NCBI GenBank assembly: GCA_024278775.1
Contig: JAJRSP010000027.1
Span: 1 to 9,280, forward strand
DNA from: Planctomycetota bacterium
GTDB lineage: Bacteria > Planctomycetota > Phycisphaerae > UBA1845
Direction of reading: 5' to 3'
DNA length: 9,280 bases
Shown here: in pieces, positions 1-6,800 of the stretch
How positions within the stretch are numbered: position 1 is the stretch's first letter
Layout of the letters: every line of letters begins with the position of its first letter
The notes under the pieces: model-generated
Seen by the model: only the letters and a program-made list of their open reading frames with translations
Told to the model about the DNA's origin: nothing
The model's database searches: none
Translations under genes and position numbers: made by a program

Positions 1-10
1 CCTACCAACC

Positions 11-61
11 CTAACTTGAACCTAACCGAGCCCCTAACGAAAGCCCTAACATTTTTCTAAC
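11..61. repeat. Phased array of five CTAAC pentamers
   Basis: CTAAC occurs at 11, 22, 34, 46 and 57, so successive copies begin 11, 12, 12 and 11 bases apart, close to one turn of the DNA helix. Spacers differ in sequence but several copies carry extra C on the left (CCTAAC or CCCTAAC). Read on the other strand it is a run of GTTAG/GTTAGGG boxes. A sixth, degenerate copy (CTACC at 2) suggests the array may begin outside the window. The stretch is non-coding upstream of the sugar kinase. It could be a multi-site protein-binding region or a remnant of a longer repeat; function unknown. Confidence 0.6.
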
Positions 62-112
62 ATTTCTCTTGCTTTGTGGTCGAAGATTGGTTAGAGTCAC
101 CAGCCGGTCGTG

Positions 113-141
113 TTGAAAACGACCCAGGCACGGCCTAATAG
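113..141 (+). promoter_or_regulatory. Candidate promoter of the kinase-thpR-recA operon
   Basis: TTGAAA at 113-118 (five of six bases of a sigma-70 -35 box) is followed after 17 bases by TAATAG at 136-141, a poor -10 box. This would give a leader of roughly 65 bases before the kinase start at 214. A second, weaker candidate is TTGCTT at 69-74 with TAGAGT at 92-97, also with 17 bases between. Neither is strong, and the true start may lie elsewhere in the 1-213 gene-free leader. Confidence 0.25.
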
Positions 142-213
142 GGTCCGAAACGCGGTTTTTATTGGATCGCGGCTGTTCTGGGGTGCAGTTGGCTTTGACG
201 GAGAATAGAGGAA

Positions 214-1119
214 ATGTCGTTGTTGGTGACGGGTAGTATCGGGATCGACACGGTGGTTTCGCCACACGGCAGTGCGGAAAGCGTGTTGGGTGGCTCGGCC
301 GTGTATTTCAGCTTCGCGGCCGCTCACTATGTGCCCGTGCGGCTGGTGGCGGCGGTGGGAGATGATTTTCCCGCCGATTTCCGAAAAACGCTGGAGGATC
401 GCGGGATCGATCTGACCGGGCTTGAGGTCCGCGAGGGAAGCAAGACCTTCCGTTGGACTGGACAATACGCAGGGGATATGAACGAGGCTGAGACCGTCTC
501 GGTGGAGCTTAACGTCCTCGCGGAGCATGGACCGAAGGTGCCGCCGTCTATCGCCGACAGCGAGACAGTGTTCCTGGCCAACACCCACCCGACGCTTCAG
601 CGTGAGCTTCTCGCCCAGGTCACCGCGCCGAAGCTGGTGGTCTGCGACACGATGAACCTCTGGATCGAGAACGAACGAGACTCCCTGATTGAGACGCTCG
701 GACAGGTCACCGGTGTCATCATCAACGACGCCGAGTCGCGCCAACTCACCGGGAAAACCCACCTGATCGACGCGGGAGAGGCGGTTTTGGCGATGGGGCC
801 GAAGTTTGTGATGATCAAAAAAGGTGAACACGGCGCGATGTTGGTCACGTCTGAGGGACCGGTGATGATCCCCGCGTTTCCCACGAAAAACGTGTGTGAC
901 CCCACCGGTGCCGGAGATAGTTTCGCTGGCGGTACGCTCGGGTACCTCACCGCGCAGGGCAAGCATGACCCACAGACACTGGCTCGGGCGATGGTTCGCG
1001 GTACGGTAGCGGCCTCGTTTACGATCGAAGATTTCTCGCTGGGTCGGGTGAAGGATCTTTCGCGCGATCAGCTTAACCAGCGTGTGGACCGGTTCCTCGG
1101 CATGCTCCGTTTTGAGTAG
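214..1119 (+). CDS. PfkB-family carbohydrate kinase
   Basis: A 301-residue cytosolic kinase of the ribokinase/PfkB fold that would transfer phosphate from ATP to a sugar or nucleoside hydroxyl. The N-terminal substrate-side Gly-Gly motif is at residues 26-27 (LGGSAVYFS). An NDAE motif at 171-174 is typical of the magnesium-binding region. The family signature DPTGAGDSFAGG lies at 229-240, with D235 as the expected catalytic base and the anion hole made by the preceding glycines. KKGEHGA (202-208) is the usual strand before the nucleotide site. Length is normal for the family. ATG 214 is preceded by GGAG at 200-203. The substrate cannot be told from sequence. It is the first gene of a + strand run with thpR and recA; the link to those genes is probably only transcriptional. 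Confidence 0.93.
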   Translation: MSLLVTGSIGIDTVVSPHGSAESVLGGSAVYFSFAAAHYVPVRLVAAVGDDFPADFRKTLEDRGIDLTGLEVREGSKTFRWTGQYAGDMNEAETVSVELNVLAEHGPKVPPSIADSETVFLANTHPTLQRELLAQVTAPKLVVCDTMNLWIENERDSLIETLGQVTGVIINDAESRQLTGKTHLIDAGEAVLAMGPKFVMIKKGEHGAMLVTSEGPVMIPAFPTKNVCDPTGAGDSFAGGTLGYLTAQGKHDPQTLARAMVRGTVAASFTIEDFSLGRVKDLSRDQLNQRVDRFLGMLRFE

Positions 1120-1213
1120 GTGCTGCGGCGACTCTTCGCGCTGAGGTCTGTGGATATGGATTATGGTATGTGTCGCCGAAGTTTCTCAGAACGTCTCGGC
1201 TCGTGAGGGTGAA

Positions 1214-1768
1214 TTGCGATTGTTTGCGGCTATTCTTCTGACGAACGAGGTCCGGACGGCGCTGGGTCGGTTGCAGCGGCAGTTGGCGGCCACGTGCGAT
1301 GGTGTGCGTTGGGTCAAAGAAGAGGGACTACACCTGACCGTGAAGTTTCTGGGCGAAGTCGACGACCGAAAGGTAAGTCGTATCGGCGCGGCGTTGACCC
1401 GTGGCGCAACCGAGGGTTCGCTGTTTTCGGTCACGATCGAAGGCGCGGGTTGTTTTCCGCCCGGTGGCGCGGTGCGTATCGTCTGGGCCGGCGCAAGTGA
1501 CGGGTCCGGTGTGATGAAACAAACGGTGGCGTCAATCCGTTCGGCCTTGGAGATGCCAGGCTTTCCGCCCGATCGGCGGGACTGGTCGCCGCACGTGACG
1601 ATTGGTCGGGCGAAATATGGCGGATCGGGTGGTCGAATCCGGTCAGAAGTGGGCCGTGTGACCTATCCGCCGCTCAGTCAGTTCGTGGAATCCGTGTCGT
1701 TGATGGCGTCGAAGCTATCGCCGGCCGGACCGACATATACGAAGGTTCTCACTTGTTCGTTAGGTTAA
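1214..1768 (+). CDS. thpR: RNA 2',3'-cyclic phosphodiesterase (2H phosphoesterase, LigT/ThpR family)
   Basis: A member of the 2H phosphoesterase family, which opens 2',3'-cyclic phosphate ends of RNA and can join or cleave 2'-5' RNA linkages in vitro. Two catalytic HxTx motifs are present: HLTV, inside LHLTVKFLGE, and HVTI, inside SPHVTIGRAK. The C-terminal LMASKLSPAGPTYTKV is the usual closing strand of the family. I chose TTG 1214 because it gives MRLFAAILL, where the family normally begins, about 184 residues, and has GAGGG at 1205-1209 just upstream. The open frame extends up to ATG 1163, which would add 17 residues with no similarity I recognise and no good ribosome site. recA starts about 30 bases after the stop, matching the common thpR-recA pairing. 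Function sure, start uncertain. Confidence 0.9.
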   Translation: MRLFAAILLTNEVRTALGRLQRQLAATCDGVRWVKEEGLHLTVKFLGEVDDRKVSRIGAALTRGATEGSLFSVTIEGAGCFPPGGAVRIVWAGASDGSGVMKQTVASIRSALEMPGFPPDRRDWSPHVTIGRAKYGGSGGRIRSEVGRVTYPPLSQFVESVSLMASKLSPAGPTYTKVLTCSLG

Positions 1769-1798
1769 TGCGTGCCCGATGCGGGCGAGAGGTGTAGC

Positions 1799-2902
1799 AT
1801 GAAAGTCATTATGGAAGACAAACAGACCGCCAAACGTGAAGAGGCGTTGGGTCGGGCATTGCAGCAGATCGAAAAGGCCTACGGCAAGGGCGCGATCATG
1901 CAACTCGACAAGATGGACGCTGATGTGGATGGGATCAGTACGGGGGCGTTATCGCTCGATCTTGCGCTCGGCGGTAAGGGGTTGCCGCGCGGACGTATCA
2001 TCGAGATGTTTGGACCGGAGTCTTCCGGAAAGACGACGCTTGCGCTACATGTGGCGGCAGCCGCTCAGCGGGAAGGCGGCGTAGCCGCCATGATCGACGC
2101 CGAGCACGCGATGAATCCCGTGTGGGCGAAGAAATGCGGGATTGATCTGGCGAAACTGCTCGTGAGCCAACCGGAAGCCGGCGAGGAGGCACTTGAAATC
2201 TGCGAGATGCTTGTACGTAGCGGTTCGGTGGATGTGGTCATTGTCGACTCGGTGGCCGCGCTGATTCCGAGGGCGGAGATCGAAGGCGCTATGGGCGATG
2301 CTCATGTCGCGTTGCAGGCGCGTCTGATGAGCCAGGCCTTGCGAAAACTTACTGCGGCCATTTCCAAAAGCCAGACGATTGTCATCTTTATCAATCAAAT
2401 TCGCATGAAGATCGGCGTCATGTTTGGCAACCCGGAAACCACACCCGGCGGACGGGCGTTGAAATTCTACTCATCGGTACGCATTGATATTCGTCGCATA
2501 TCCTCGATCAAAGAGGGGGACGTCATTACCGGTAATCACGTTCGCGCGAAAGTAGTGAAGAACAAGGTCGCGGCCCCGTTCCGGCAGGCTGAGTTTGACA
2601 TCATGTTCGACGATGGAATCAGCGCAGAGGGTGATCTTCTCGACCTCGCCATCGCCGATGAGTTCGTGAAAAAAAGCGGGGCGTGGTTCAGCTACAAGGA
2701 CGTCCGTCTCGGCCAGGGTCGCGAAAACGTCAAGCAGTTTCTGAAGGACAACCCGGACCTGTTTGAGGAGCTGCGTGGGTTGGTGATGGCCAAACGAGCG
2801 GGTCCGCCCCCGGAATCCTCCGCCATCGCGGACGCAAAGCCCGGAATCAAAACGGCCGACCCCAAAAAACCCACGGTTACGAAAAAGCGTAAACGGGCCT
2901 GA
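1799..2902 (+). CDS. recA: Recombinase RecA
   Basis: The strand-exchange ATPase of homologous recombination and SOS signalling, 367 residues. Walker A GPESSGKT is at 72-79, Walker B VVIVD at 146-150, the catalytic glutamate is E102, and the DNA-binding loop L2 runs about 201-219 ([16 protein letters not shown]). The core is intact with no intein. Two oddities: the usual DAEHALDP is DAEHAMNP (100-107), and the C-terminal tail ends in a Lys/Arg-rich stretch ([12 protein letters not shown]) where Escherichia coli RecA has an acidic regulatory tail. ATG 1799 is chosen because GAGAGG (1787-1792) sits six bases upstream. GTG 1772 would add nine residues and ATG 1811 is a further option. It is probably co-transcribed with thpR; no convincing LexA box was found just upstream. 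Confidence 0.98.
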   Translation: MKVIMEDKQTAKREEALGRALQQIEKAYGKGAIMQLDKMDADVDGISTGALSLDLALGGKGLPRGRIIEMFGPESSGKTTLALHVAAAAQREGGVAAMIDAEHAMNPVWAKKCGIDLAKLLVSQPEAGEEALEICEMLVRSGSVDVVIVDSVAALIPRAEIEGAMGDAHVALQARLMSQALRKLTAAISKSQTIVIFINQIRMKIGVMFGNPETTPGGRALKFYSSVRIDIRRISSIKEGDVITGNHVRAKVVKNKVAAPFRQAEFDIMFDDGISAEGDLLDLAIADEFVKKSGAWFSYKDVRLGQGRENVKQFLKDNPDLFEELRGLVMAKRAGPPPESSAIADAKPGIKTADPKKPTVTKKRKRA

Positions 2903-2917
2903 AATGAGCCGCTACAT

Positions 2918-2930
2918 CCTGGATTCCAGG
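2918..2930. repeat. 13-bp inverted repeat after recA
   Basis: CCTGGA and TCCAGG are perfect complements separated by one T, 15 bases after the recA stop. A one-base centre is too tight for an RNA hairpin and no T-run follows, so it is not a terminator of the usual kind. It resembles a dimeric protein-binding site but may be chance. The rest of the recA-glycosyltransferase gap holds only a short CGGT-AA-ACCG dyad at 2972-2981. Confidence 0.35.
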
Positions 2931-3053
2931 TTCGTCGGGCCGTCACGCGGCGCGCATTAAACTGGAAGGTCCGGTAAACCGACATACCACCGGCGTGATG
3001 AGATGCCGCCACGGTTCGGGCGGCCGGTGCGTTGAGGGAGTGTCGGTAGGCGG

Positions 3054-4361
3054 ATGGATGTCGTCGAACAATCCGGGTTGCGTGGCGGTGTTGGCCATGA
3101 TCCGTGTGTCTCCGCATGGGGAGCCCGTGCCGCGTCTGACTCACGAAAAGCGTCCGCCGACGAATCGGTCGGCGTGCTCGTGGTGGGACCGCCGCTGGAT
3201 ACGATCGGCGGCATGACCAGCGTGGTACGCCAAGCCGTTTCTCTGGGCTATTCAGGACGCTACACCGTCGAACACCTGCCCACGTGTCACGCACCGAGCG
3301 AACCAGAATCCGTCATCGCTAAGCTGGCACGGCACGGGCGTCAGGTTGGCTTGCTACGCCAAACGGTCACACGCACACGAGCGCGTCTCGTCCACCTTCA
3401 TACCTGTAGTGGTTTTTCTTTTTACCGATCGGTCGTGGACATGATGATCGTGCGACGGATGGGCTGCCGCACGATTCTTCACATCCATGGCGCGTCTTTT
3501 GACGCGTTCTTTACCCATTCCGGCCGAGTCGCACGGTGGCTGATTTCTAGATCGCTTTCCTTTGCTGATGCCGTGGTCGGCCTGTCAAAAACGTGGCACA
3601 CCGCGCTCCAACAAATGGCTCCGCACGCACGCGTCACGGTTGTTGAAAATGCGGTAGAGATGCCCCACTCAGCGGCTTCCGCAACGTTGGAAGATGAGGA
3701 CAAGCGTTGTCATTTTGTCGTGCTTGCGCGGATGGACGATTGGAAAGGTATTGACGACGCGCTGTCTGCCGCCGTGCTATTGAACGATCGCGATATCCTG
3801 TTTCGGATGACACTAGCCGGACCGGCCGGCACCGCGGGTAACGCGGACTCACTACCAAAGAAGATCGAATCGCTAGGTCTGAACGACTGCGTCAGGTACG
3901 TGGGACCGGTGCTGGGTGAGGCGAAGACGGCGCTGTTTGACTCCTGCGATGTCTTCCTTCAGCCGAGTCATCACGAGGGGATGCCGATTTCCATTCTCGA
4001 AGCGTGTGCCCACGGTCTGCCGATTGTCGCCACGTCCGTCGGAGCCGTACCGGAAATCATCGAGCGAGAGGTACAAGGTATCCTTGTACCATCAAAGTCG
4101 CCGAAAGCTTTGGCGGATGCGATGATGACGATGGTACGGGATAAGAAGCGGCGTAGTGCCATGGGTGTTGCGGCGCGGCGGCTGGCAGAAGAGCGATTTA
4201 GCCTCGACCGATTCGATCGCGATCTCACCAATCTGTATGACGACTTGCTCGGCACATGCCCCCCGGCCGATGTATCGACAACTAAGACGGCCGAGGTATC
4301 ACTTCACGCCATCGCGGGCACTGCTTCACCGATCCGGCGCATTCCCGAAGTCGCTTCATAG
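3054..4361 (+). CDS. Family 4 glycosyltransferase (GT-B fold)
   Basis: A 435-residue retaining glycosyltransferase of the GT4 type, likely acting at the cytosolic face of the membrane in polysaccharide or lipid-glycan assembly. The N-terminal Rossmann domain begins at about residue 41 (VLVVGPPLDTIGGMTSVV), with the acceptor-side LVHLHT and ILHIHGASF segments at 112-117 and 141-149. The C-terminal donor domain has HFVVLARMDDWKGID (220-234) and the EX7E motif, E308 and E316, in HHEGMPISILEACAHGLPIVAT. The last 35 residues are a low-complexity extension. ATG 3054 is the first start after an in-frame stop at 3033-3035, but the first 40 residues look unlike the family, and GTG 3174 would give a conventional N terminus. 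No transmembrane segment is visible. Donor and acceptor cannot be assigned. Confidence 0.9.
   Translation: MDVVEQSGLRGGVGHDPCVSAWGARAASDSRKASADESVGVLVVGPPLDTIGGMTSVVRQAVSLGYSGRYTVEHLPTCHAPSEPESVIAKLARHGRQVGLLRQTVTRTRARLVHLHTCSGFSFYRSVVDMMIVRRMGCRTILHIHGASFDAFFTHSGRVARWLISRSLSFADAVVGLSKTWHTALQQMAPHARVTVVENAVEMPHSAASATLEDEDKRCHFVVLARMDDWKGIDDALSAAVLLNDRDILFRMTLAGPAGTAGNADSLPKKIESLGLNDCVRYVGPVLGEAKTALFDSCDVFLQPSHHEGMPISILEACAHGLPIVATSVGAVPEIIEREVQGILVPSKSPKALADAMMTMVRDKKRRSAMGVAARRLAEERFSLDRFDRDLTNLYDDLLGTCPPADVSTTKTAEVSLHAIAGTASPIRRIPEVAS
4070..4090. repeat. Perfect 9-bp hairpin inside the glycosyltransferase gene
   Basis: GGTACAAGG (4070-4078) and CCTTGTACC (4082-4090) are exact complements around the three-base loop TAT. 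They lie within codons for EREVQGILVPS of the donor domain. Perfect nine-base arms with so short a loop are unlikely by chance in a window this size. It could fold in the mRNA or extrude in DNA; no known site type matches. Confidence 0.6.
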
Positions 4362-4420
4362 AACGCAAACCCGAGAATCATTGCTTTCTGTCTTACGCCG
4401 TCTTGACCATATGTGTCGTG

Positions 4421-4840
4421 CTACGTGATTTCCGTGAGCGCTTTGGGGGCCGTCGCCGCGGGCGGCTCGGCTGGGGTGGCCTCGCGTTCTTCCCTCTCGG
4501 CCGCAGGGGCCGGGGAATCCAGCACGCCGGAGTCACTCGCGGTGTTGATGTGTTTCGCCTGTTCCGCCACCTTGCGATAGCCCAGGTATTGGATGATCTC
4601 AAACACCTCGGACCAACTCGGGAAGGGTCGTTCGTTGATCCGCTTGTAATCGTCTATGGCCATGATGAATTCGAGCAGCTCGCCCGAAATCTCGCCCTCT
4701 TCGGCCGCTCGGCGCACCTCGCCCCGCCTGCGTCCGGGGCCTCGGCGTCGATCCATACCGGTCCGACGATCCTTGCTCTTGCTGCTTCGTTCGCTGGTGC
4801 GGCTCGCACGCCGATCCGGTCCTGTGTATTCGGTAGCCAT
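4421..4840 (-). CDS. Small Arg-rich GPDRR-motif protein of unknown function
   Basis: A 139-residue soluble protein in three parts. Residues 1-45 are basic and low in complexity, with GPDRR (7-11), two DRR repeats (24-26, 30-32) and GPGRRR (34-39). Residues about 48-97 form a likely helical domain containing LLEFIMAIDDYKRINERPF followed by PSWSEVFEIIQYLGYRKVA. Residues 101-139 are a Pro/Ala/Glu-rich tail. I have seen similar RPFP-W-SEV-LGYRK segments in planctomycete hypothetical proteins, from memory only. No signal peptide or membrane segment is present. The basic head could bind nucleic acid, but that is inference. No clear ribosome site precedes ATG 4840. It is convergent with the glycosyltransferase, with 59 bases between the stops and no obvious terminator. 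Confidence 0.75.
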   Translation of the reverse strand: MATEYTGPDRRASRTSERSSKSKDRRTGMDRRRGPGRRRGEVRRAAEEGEISGELLEFIMAIDDYKRINERPFPSWSEVFEIIQYLGYRKVAEQAKHINTASDSGVLDSPAPAAEREEREATPAEPPAATAPKALTEIT

Positions 4841-4875
4841 ACACGCAGCATCGGAAGGCCCAAACGGCGGCTTGA

Positions 4876-4904
4876 AATAGCAACCCGGGGGTGGTACCGG
4901 TCAA
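4876..4904 (-). promoter_or_regulatory. Weak candidate promoter of the GPDRR protein
   Basis: On the - strand TTGACC (4899-4904) lies 17 bases before GCTATT (4876-4881). The -35 box is good and the -10 box poor. It would place a start some 30 bases before ATG 4840. Read-through from the acidic-protein gene upstream is an equal possibility. Confidence 0.22.
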
Positions 4905-5000
4905 GTTGACTGATGCTCTTATCGGAAACGAGAAGTTATCGGCGCATGGCCTCGCAGTCAGAGACACGACCCCGCGTAGCATGAGGCAAAAAGGTTCGCG

Positions 5001-5384
5001 CTACTCGTCGTCAAAATCGTCATCTAAATCATCGTCAAAATCATCGTCGTCCGAGATGTCCGGGTCAATGTCGAAATCGTCTTCATCAATATCATCATCG
5101 TCCCATTCGTCGGGATCGTCGATCACCTGGTAGAACGTCGACATGTCTTCGGAACTCTCTTGTTCCGAATATGGTTCAGGAGCCGGATATCGCTCGGGAT
5201 TCGGTTCGTCGGTGATGTCCACATCGCCCCCCGGTTCATGAAAGCAGGAGGGCTCGACCGGGCTCGAAATCGACTCGATCGGAACGTGAATCTCTCCCGA
5301 TGTGTCAACGAACCAGGAGTGAGCACCTGTCGGGTGTGAAACAGTGCCCTCATCACCGAGACCGCGGTGTCGATCCCAAACCAT
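5001..5384 (-). CDS. Small protein with extremely acidic C-terminal tail
   Basis: From ATG 5384 this is a 127-residue protein that I do not recognise. Residues 1-88 are mixed, with GAHSWFVDTSGEIHVPIE (20-37) looking like folded beta structure and a Pro/Glu/Ser-rich linker at 60-80. Residues 89-127 are 28 Asp/Glu out of 39, interrupted regularly by single Phe, Ile, Leu or Trp. The DNA under the tail is a GAT/GAC triplet run (5004-5110), so its length could vary by slippage. The frame stays open up to ATG 5630, which would add 82 residues without recognisable features. I prefer 5384 because a promoter-like pair lies just upstream (5434-5462) and GGAGG is at 5399-5403, though 14 bases from the start. 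Possible roles are a chaperone-like or cation- or histone-mimicking protein; none is shown. Confidence 0.65.
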   Translation of the reverse strand: MVWDRHRGLGDEGTVSHPTGAHSWFVDTSGEIHVPIESISSPVEPSCFHEPGGDVDITDEPNPERYPAPEPYSEQESSEDMSTFYQVIDDPDEWDDDDIDEDDFDIDPDISDDDDFDDDLDDDFDDE

Positions 5385-5433
5385 CGTACCCGTACCTGCC
5401 TCCGCGCGGCCCACCGCCGACACCACGCCGAAT

Positions 5434-5462
5434 CTTGTACCACGCGACACGCCAACCGACAA
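5434..5462 (-). promoter_or_regulatory. Candidate promoter of the acidic-tail protein
   Basis: On the - strand TTGTCG (5457-5462) is followed after exactly 17 bases by TACAAG (5434-5439); each box matches four of six consensus bases. Transcription would begin near 5427, giving a leader of about 43 bases that includes GGAGG at 5399-5403. This supports ATG 5384 over ATG 5630. Confidence 0.4.
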
Positions 5463-5630
5463 AATCGCGGAAATTCTATGCCGTCGGTAACCGGCGTCAA
5501 GTGCCGCGTCGACGCCCCGAAGGCATGGCCTGCCCGGTCGTGACCTACCTGTGGGGGCGTGTTTCGGCGAAAGAAGGACCGCGATGTCTGCTCGTCGGGT
5601 GAGACGGCCCAACAAGCCGGCGGATCCCAT

Positions 5631-5654
5631 TCGGGTGTGTGTACACCCACCCGA
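5631..5654. repeat. 24-bp near-perfect palindrome centred on GTAC
   Basis: Twelve-base arms (left TCGGGTGTGTGT, right ACACCCACCCGA) are complementary at 11 of 12 positions with no spacer. It lies about 30 bases beyond the aminopeptidase stop on the - strand. No T-run follows, so a classical terminator is unlikely. An operator for a dimeric regulator or an mRNA-end hairpin are alternatives. Confidence 0.6.
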
Positions 5655-5684
5655 GCGGACAAACAGATCGGACGCCGTCGCACC

Positions 5685-6800
5685 TTATTTCAGGTTTTCC
5701 GGGTTAAGGGCCTTCAGGTCATCGGTCACGAACAGGCCATCCTTGCGGATCAGGGTGCCGTCGAACCAGATCTCTCCGCCGCCATTCTCGGCGGTCTGAA
5801 GACATACGATATCCCAATGAACGCTGCTTTTGTTGCCGTTGTCAGCTTCATCGTAGGCCTGGCCCGGTGTGAAGTGGAACGAGCCGGCGATTTTTTCATC
5901 AAAGAGGATATCCAGCATCGGCTCGGTGATGAACGGGTTGAAGCCGATCGCAAATTCGCCGACATAGCGTGCCCCATCGTCGGAGTCGAGCACCTCGTTG
6001 AGTGCTTTCGTGTTCGTGCTCGTCGCGCTGATGATCTTGCCATCCTTGAACTCGAAACGTACGTCGTCGTGAATGACGCCGTGATAGATGGTTCGGGCGT
6101 TGTACTGCAACGTCCCGTTGATACTGTCACGCACCGGGGCGGTGAACACTTCACCGTCGGGGATGTTGAGCTTACCGTCACAGGGGATCGCATCGATCCC
6201 TTTGATGGAAAAGCTCAGCTCAGTACCCGGCCCGACGATTTTCACCTGGTCGGCCTCTCTCATGCGTTTGGCCAGCGGCTGCATCGCCTGGGACATCCGC
6301 GCGTAGTCCATCGTGCAGACGTTGAAGTAGAAATCTTCGAAGGCGGCCGTACTCTTGCCGGCCTGCTGCGCCATGGAGGGGCTCGGCCAGCGCAACACGA
6401 CCCATCGCGTTTTCGGCACGCGCAGTTCCTGGTGGACGCGCTTCCAGACACTGTCCTGATACATCTTCAGTTTTTCTTTGGGGACGTCGGACAACTCGGC
6501 GATGTTCGGGTTGCCGCGCATGCCGATATACGCATCGACCTTGCCCATACGAAGCGCTTCGGTATCCGCGATCAGATCCATCTGCGTTTCGGAAGCCGCG
6601 TGCATCAAAGCCCGGTTGATACGGTTGCTCTTCAGCGTCACCAGCGGATCGGCCCCGGCCTCGCGGCAGGTGCGGACCAACTCGCAGGTCATTTCATGGG
6701 GTATGTCGATCGCCTCGATCAACAGTTTCTCACCCGGCTTCACGGCGGTGGCGTAGGTAATCAGGACATCGGCCAGCTTGGTCATTCGTGGGTCAATCAT
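5685..6800 (-). CDS. M29-family metallo-aminopeptidase
   Basis: A 371-residue cytosolic aminopeptidase of the M29 family (thermophilic AmpS/aminopeptidase T/PepS group), which removes N-terminal residues from peptides with two metal ions. The metal-ligand pattern is visible: E217 in DGEVFTAP, E282 in VGEFAIGFNP, H309 in FHFTPGQA, and H328 and D330 in NKSSVHWD. The N-terminal half (LADVLITYATAVKPGEKLLIEA, with two bases of identity to the family opening) is the usual Rossmann-like regulatory domain. The start ATG 6800 gives MIDPRM; ATG 6785 is possible. Only a purine-rich GAGAGAAAAGAAG precedes it. No signal peptide. It stands alone, 157 bases after the DUF481 stop, with no strong promoter seen. 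Likely role is general peptide turnover. Confidence 0.94.
   Translation of the reverse strand: MIDPRMTKLADVLITYATAVKPGEKLLIEAIDIPHEMTCELVRTCREAGADPLVTLKSNRINRALMHAASETQMDLIADTEALRMGKVDAYIGMRGNPNIAELSDVPKEKLKMYQDSVWKRVHQELRVPKTRWVVLRWPSPSMAQQAGKSTAAFEDFYFNVCTMDYARMSQAMQPLAKRMREADQVKIVGPGTELSFSIKGIDAIPCDGKLNIPDGEVFTAPVRDSINGTLQYNARTIYHGVIHDDVRFEFKDGKIISATSTNTKALNEVLDSDDGARYVGEFAIGFNPFITEPMLDILFDEKIAGSFHFTPGQAYDEADNGNKSSVHWDIVCLQTAENGGGEIWFDGTLIRKDGLFVTDDLKALNPENLK

Larger units (their letters stand above)
5385..5684. other. Gene-sparse stretch between aminopeptidase and acidic-protein genes
   Basis: About 300 bases with no convincing coding region if the acidic protein starts at 5384. The frames open here, including an upstream extension of the acidic protein to 5630, give Arg- and Gly-rich translations without motifs. 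It holds the promoter candidate at 5434-5462 and a near-perfect palindrome at 5631-5654. I saw no match to known structured RNAs. Confidence 0.5.

Noticed and set aside
1..60. CCCTAA-like telomere-type repeats or the end of an upstream protein
   Set aside because: Copies are short with variable spacers, and one frame is open for only about 19 codons with rare CTA codons; neither reading fits well.
97..966. 289-codon open frame on the - strand across the kinase gene
   Set aside because: It is the antisense of the PfkB kinase, His/Arg-rich with no motifs; the + strand frame has a full kinase signature.
4362..4420. Bidirectional terminator between the convergent glycosyltransferase and GPDRR genes
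   Set aside because: No stem followed by a T-run was found on either strand.
5385..5630. 82-residue N-terminal extension of the acidic protein from ATG 5630
   Set aside because: The extension has no recognisable features, and a promoter candidate with a ribosome-like site lies between it and ATG 5384. Not fully excluded.
6184..6200. Seven-base inverted repeat GGGATCG/CGATCCC in the aminopeptidase gene
   Set aside because: An arm of seven with a three-base loop is expected by chance in a window this long, and it is in coding sequence.
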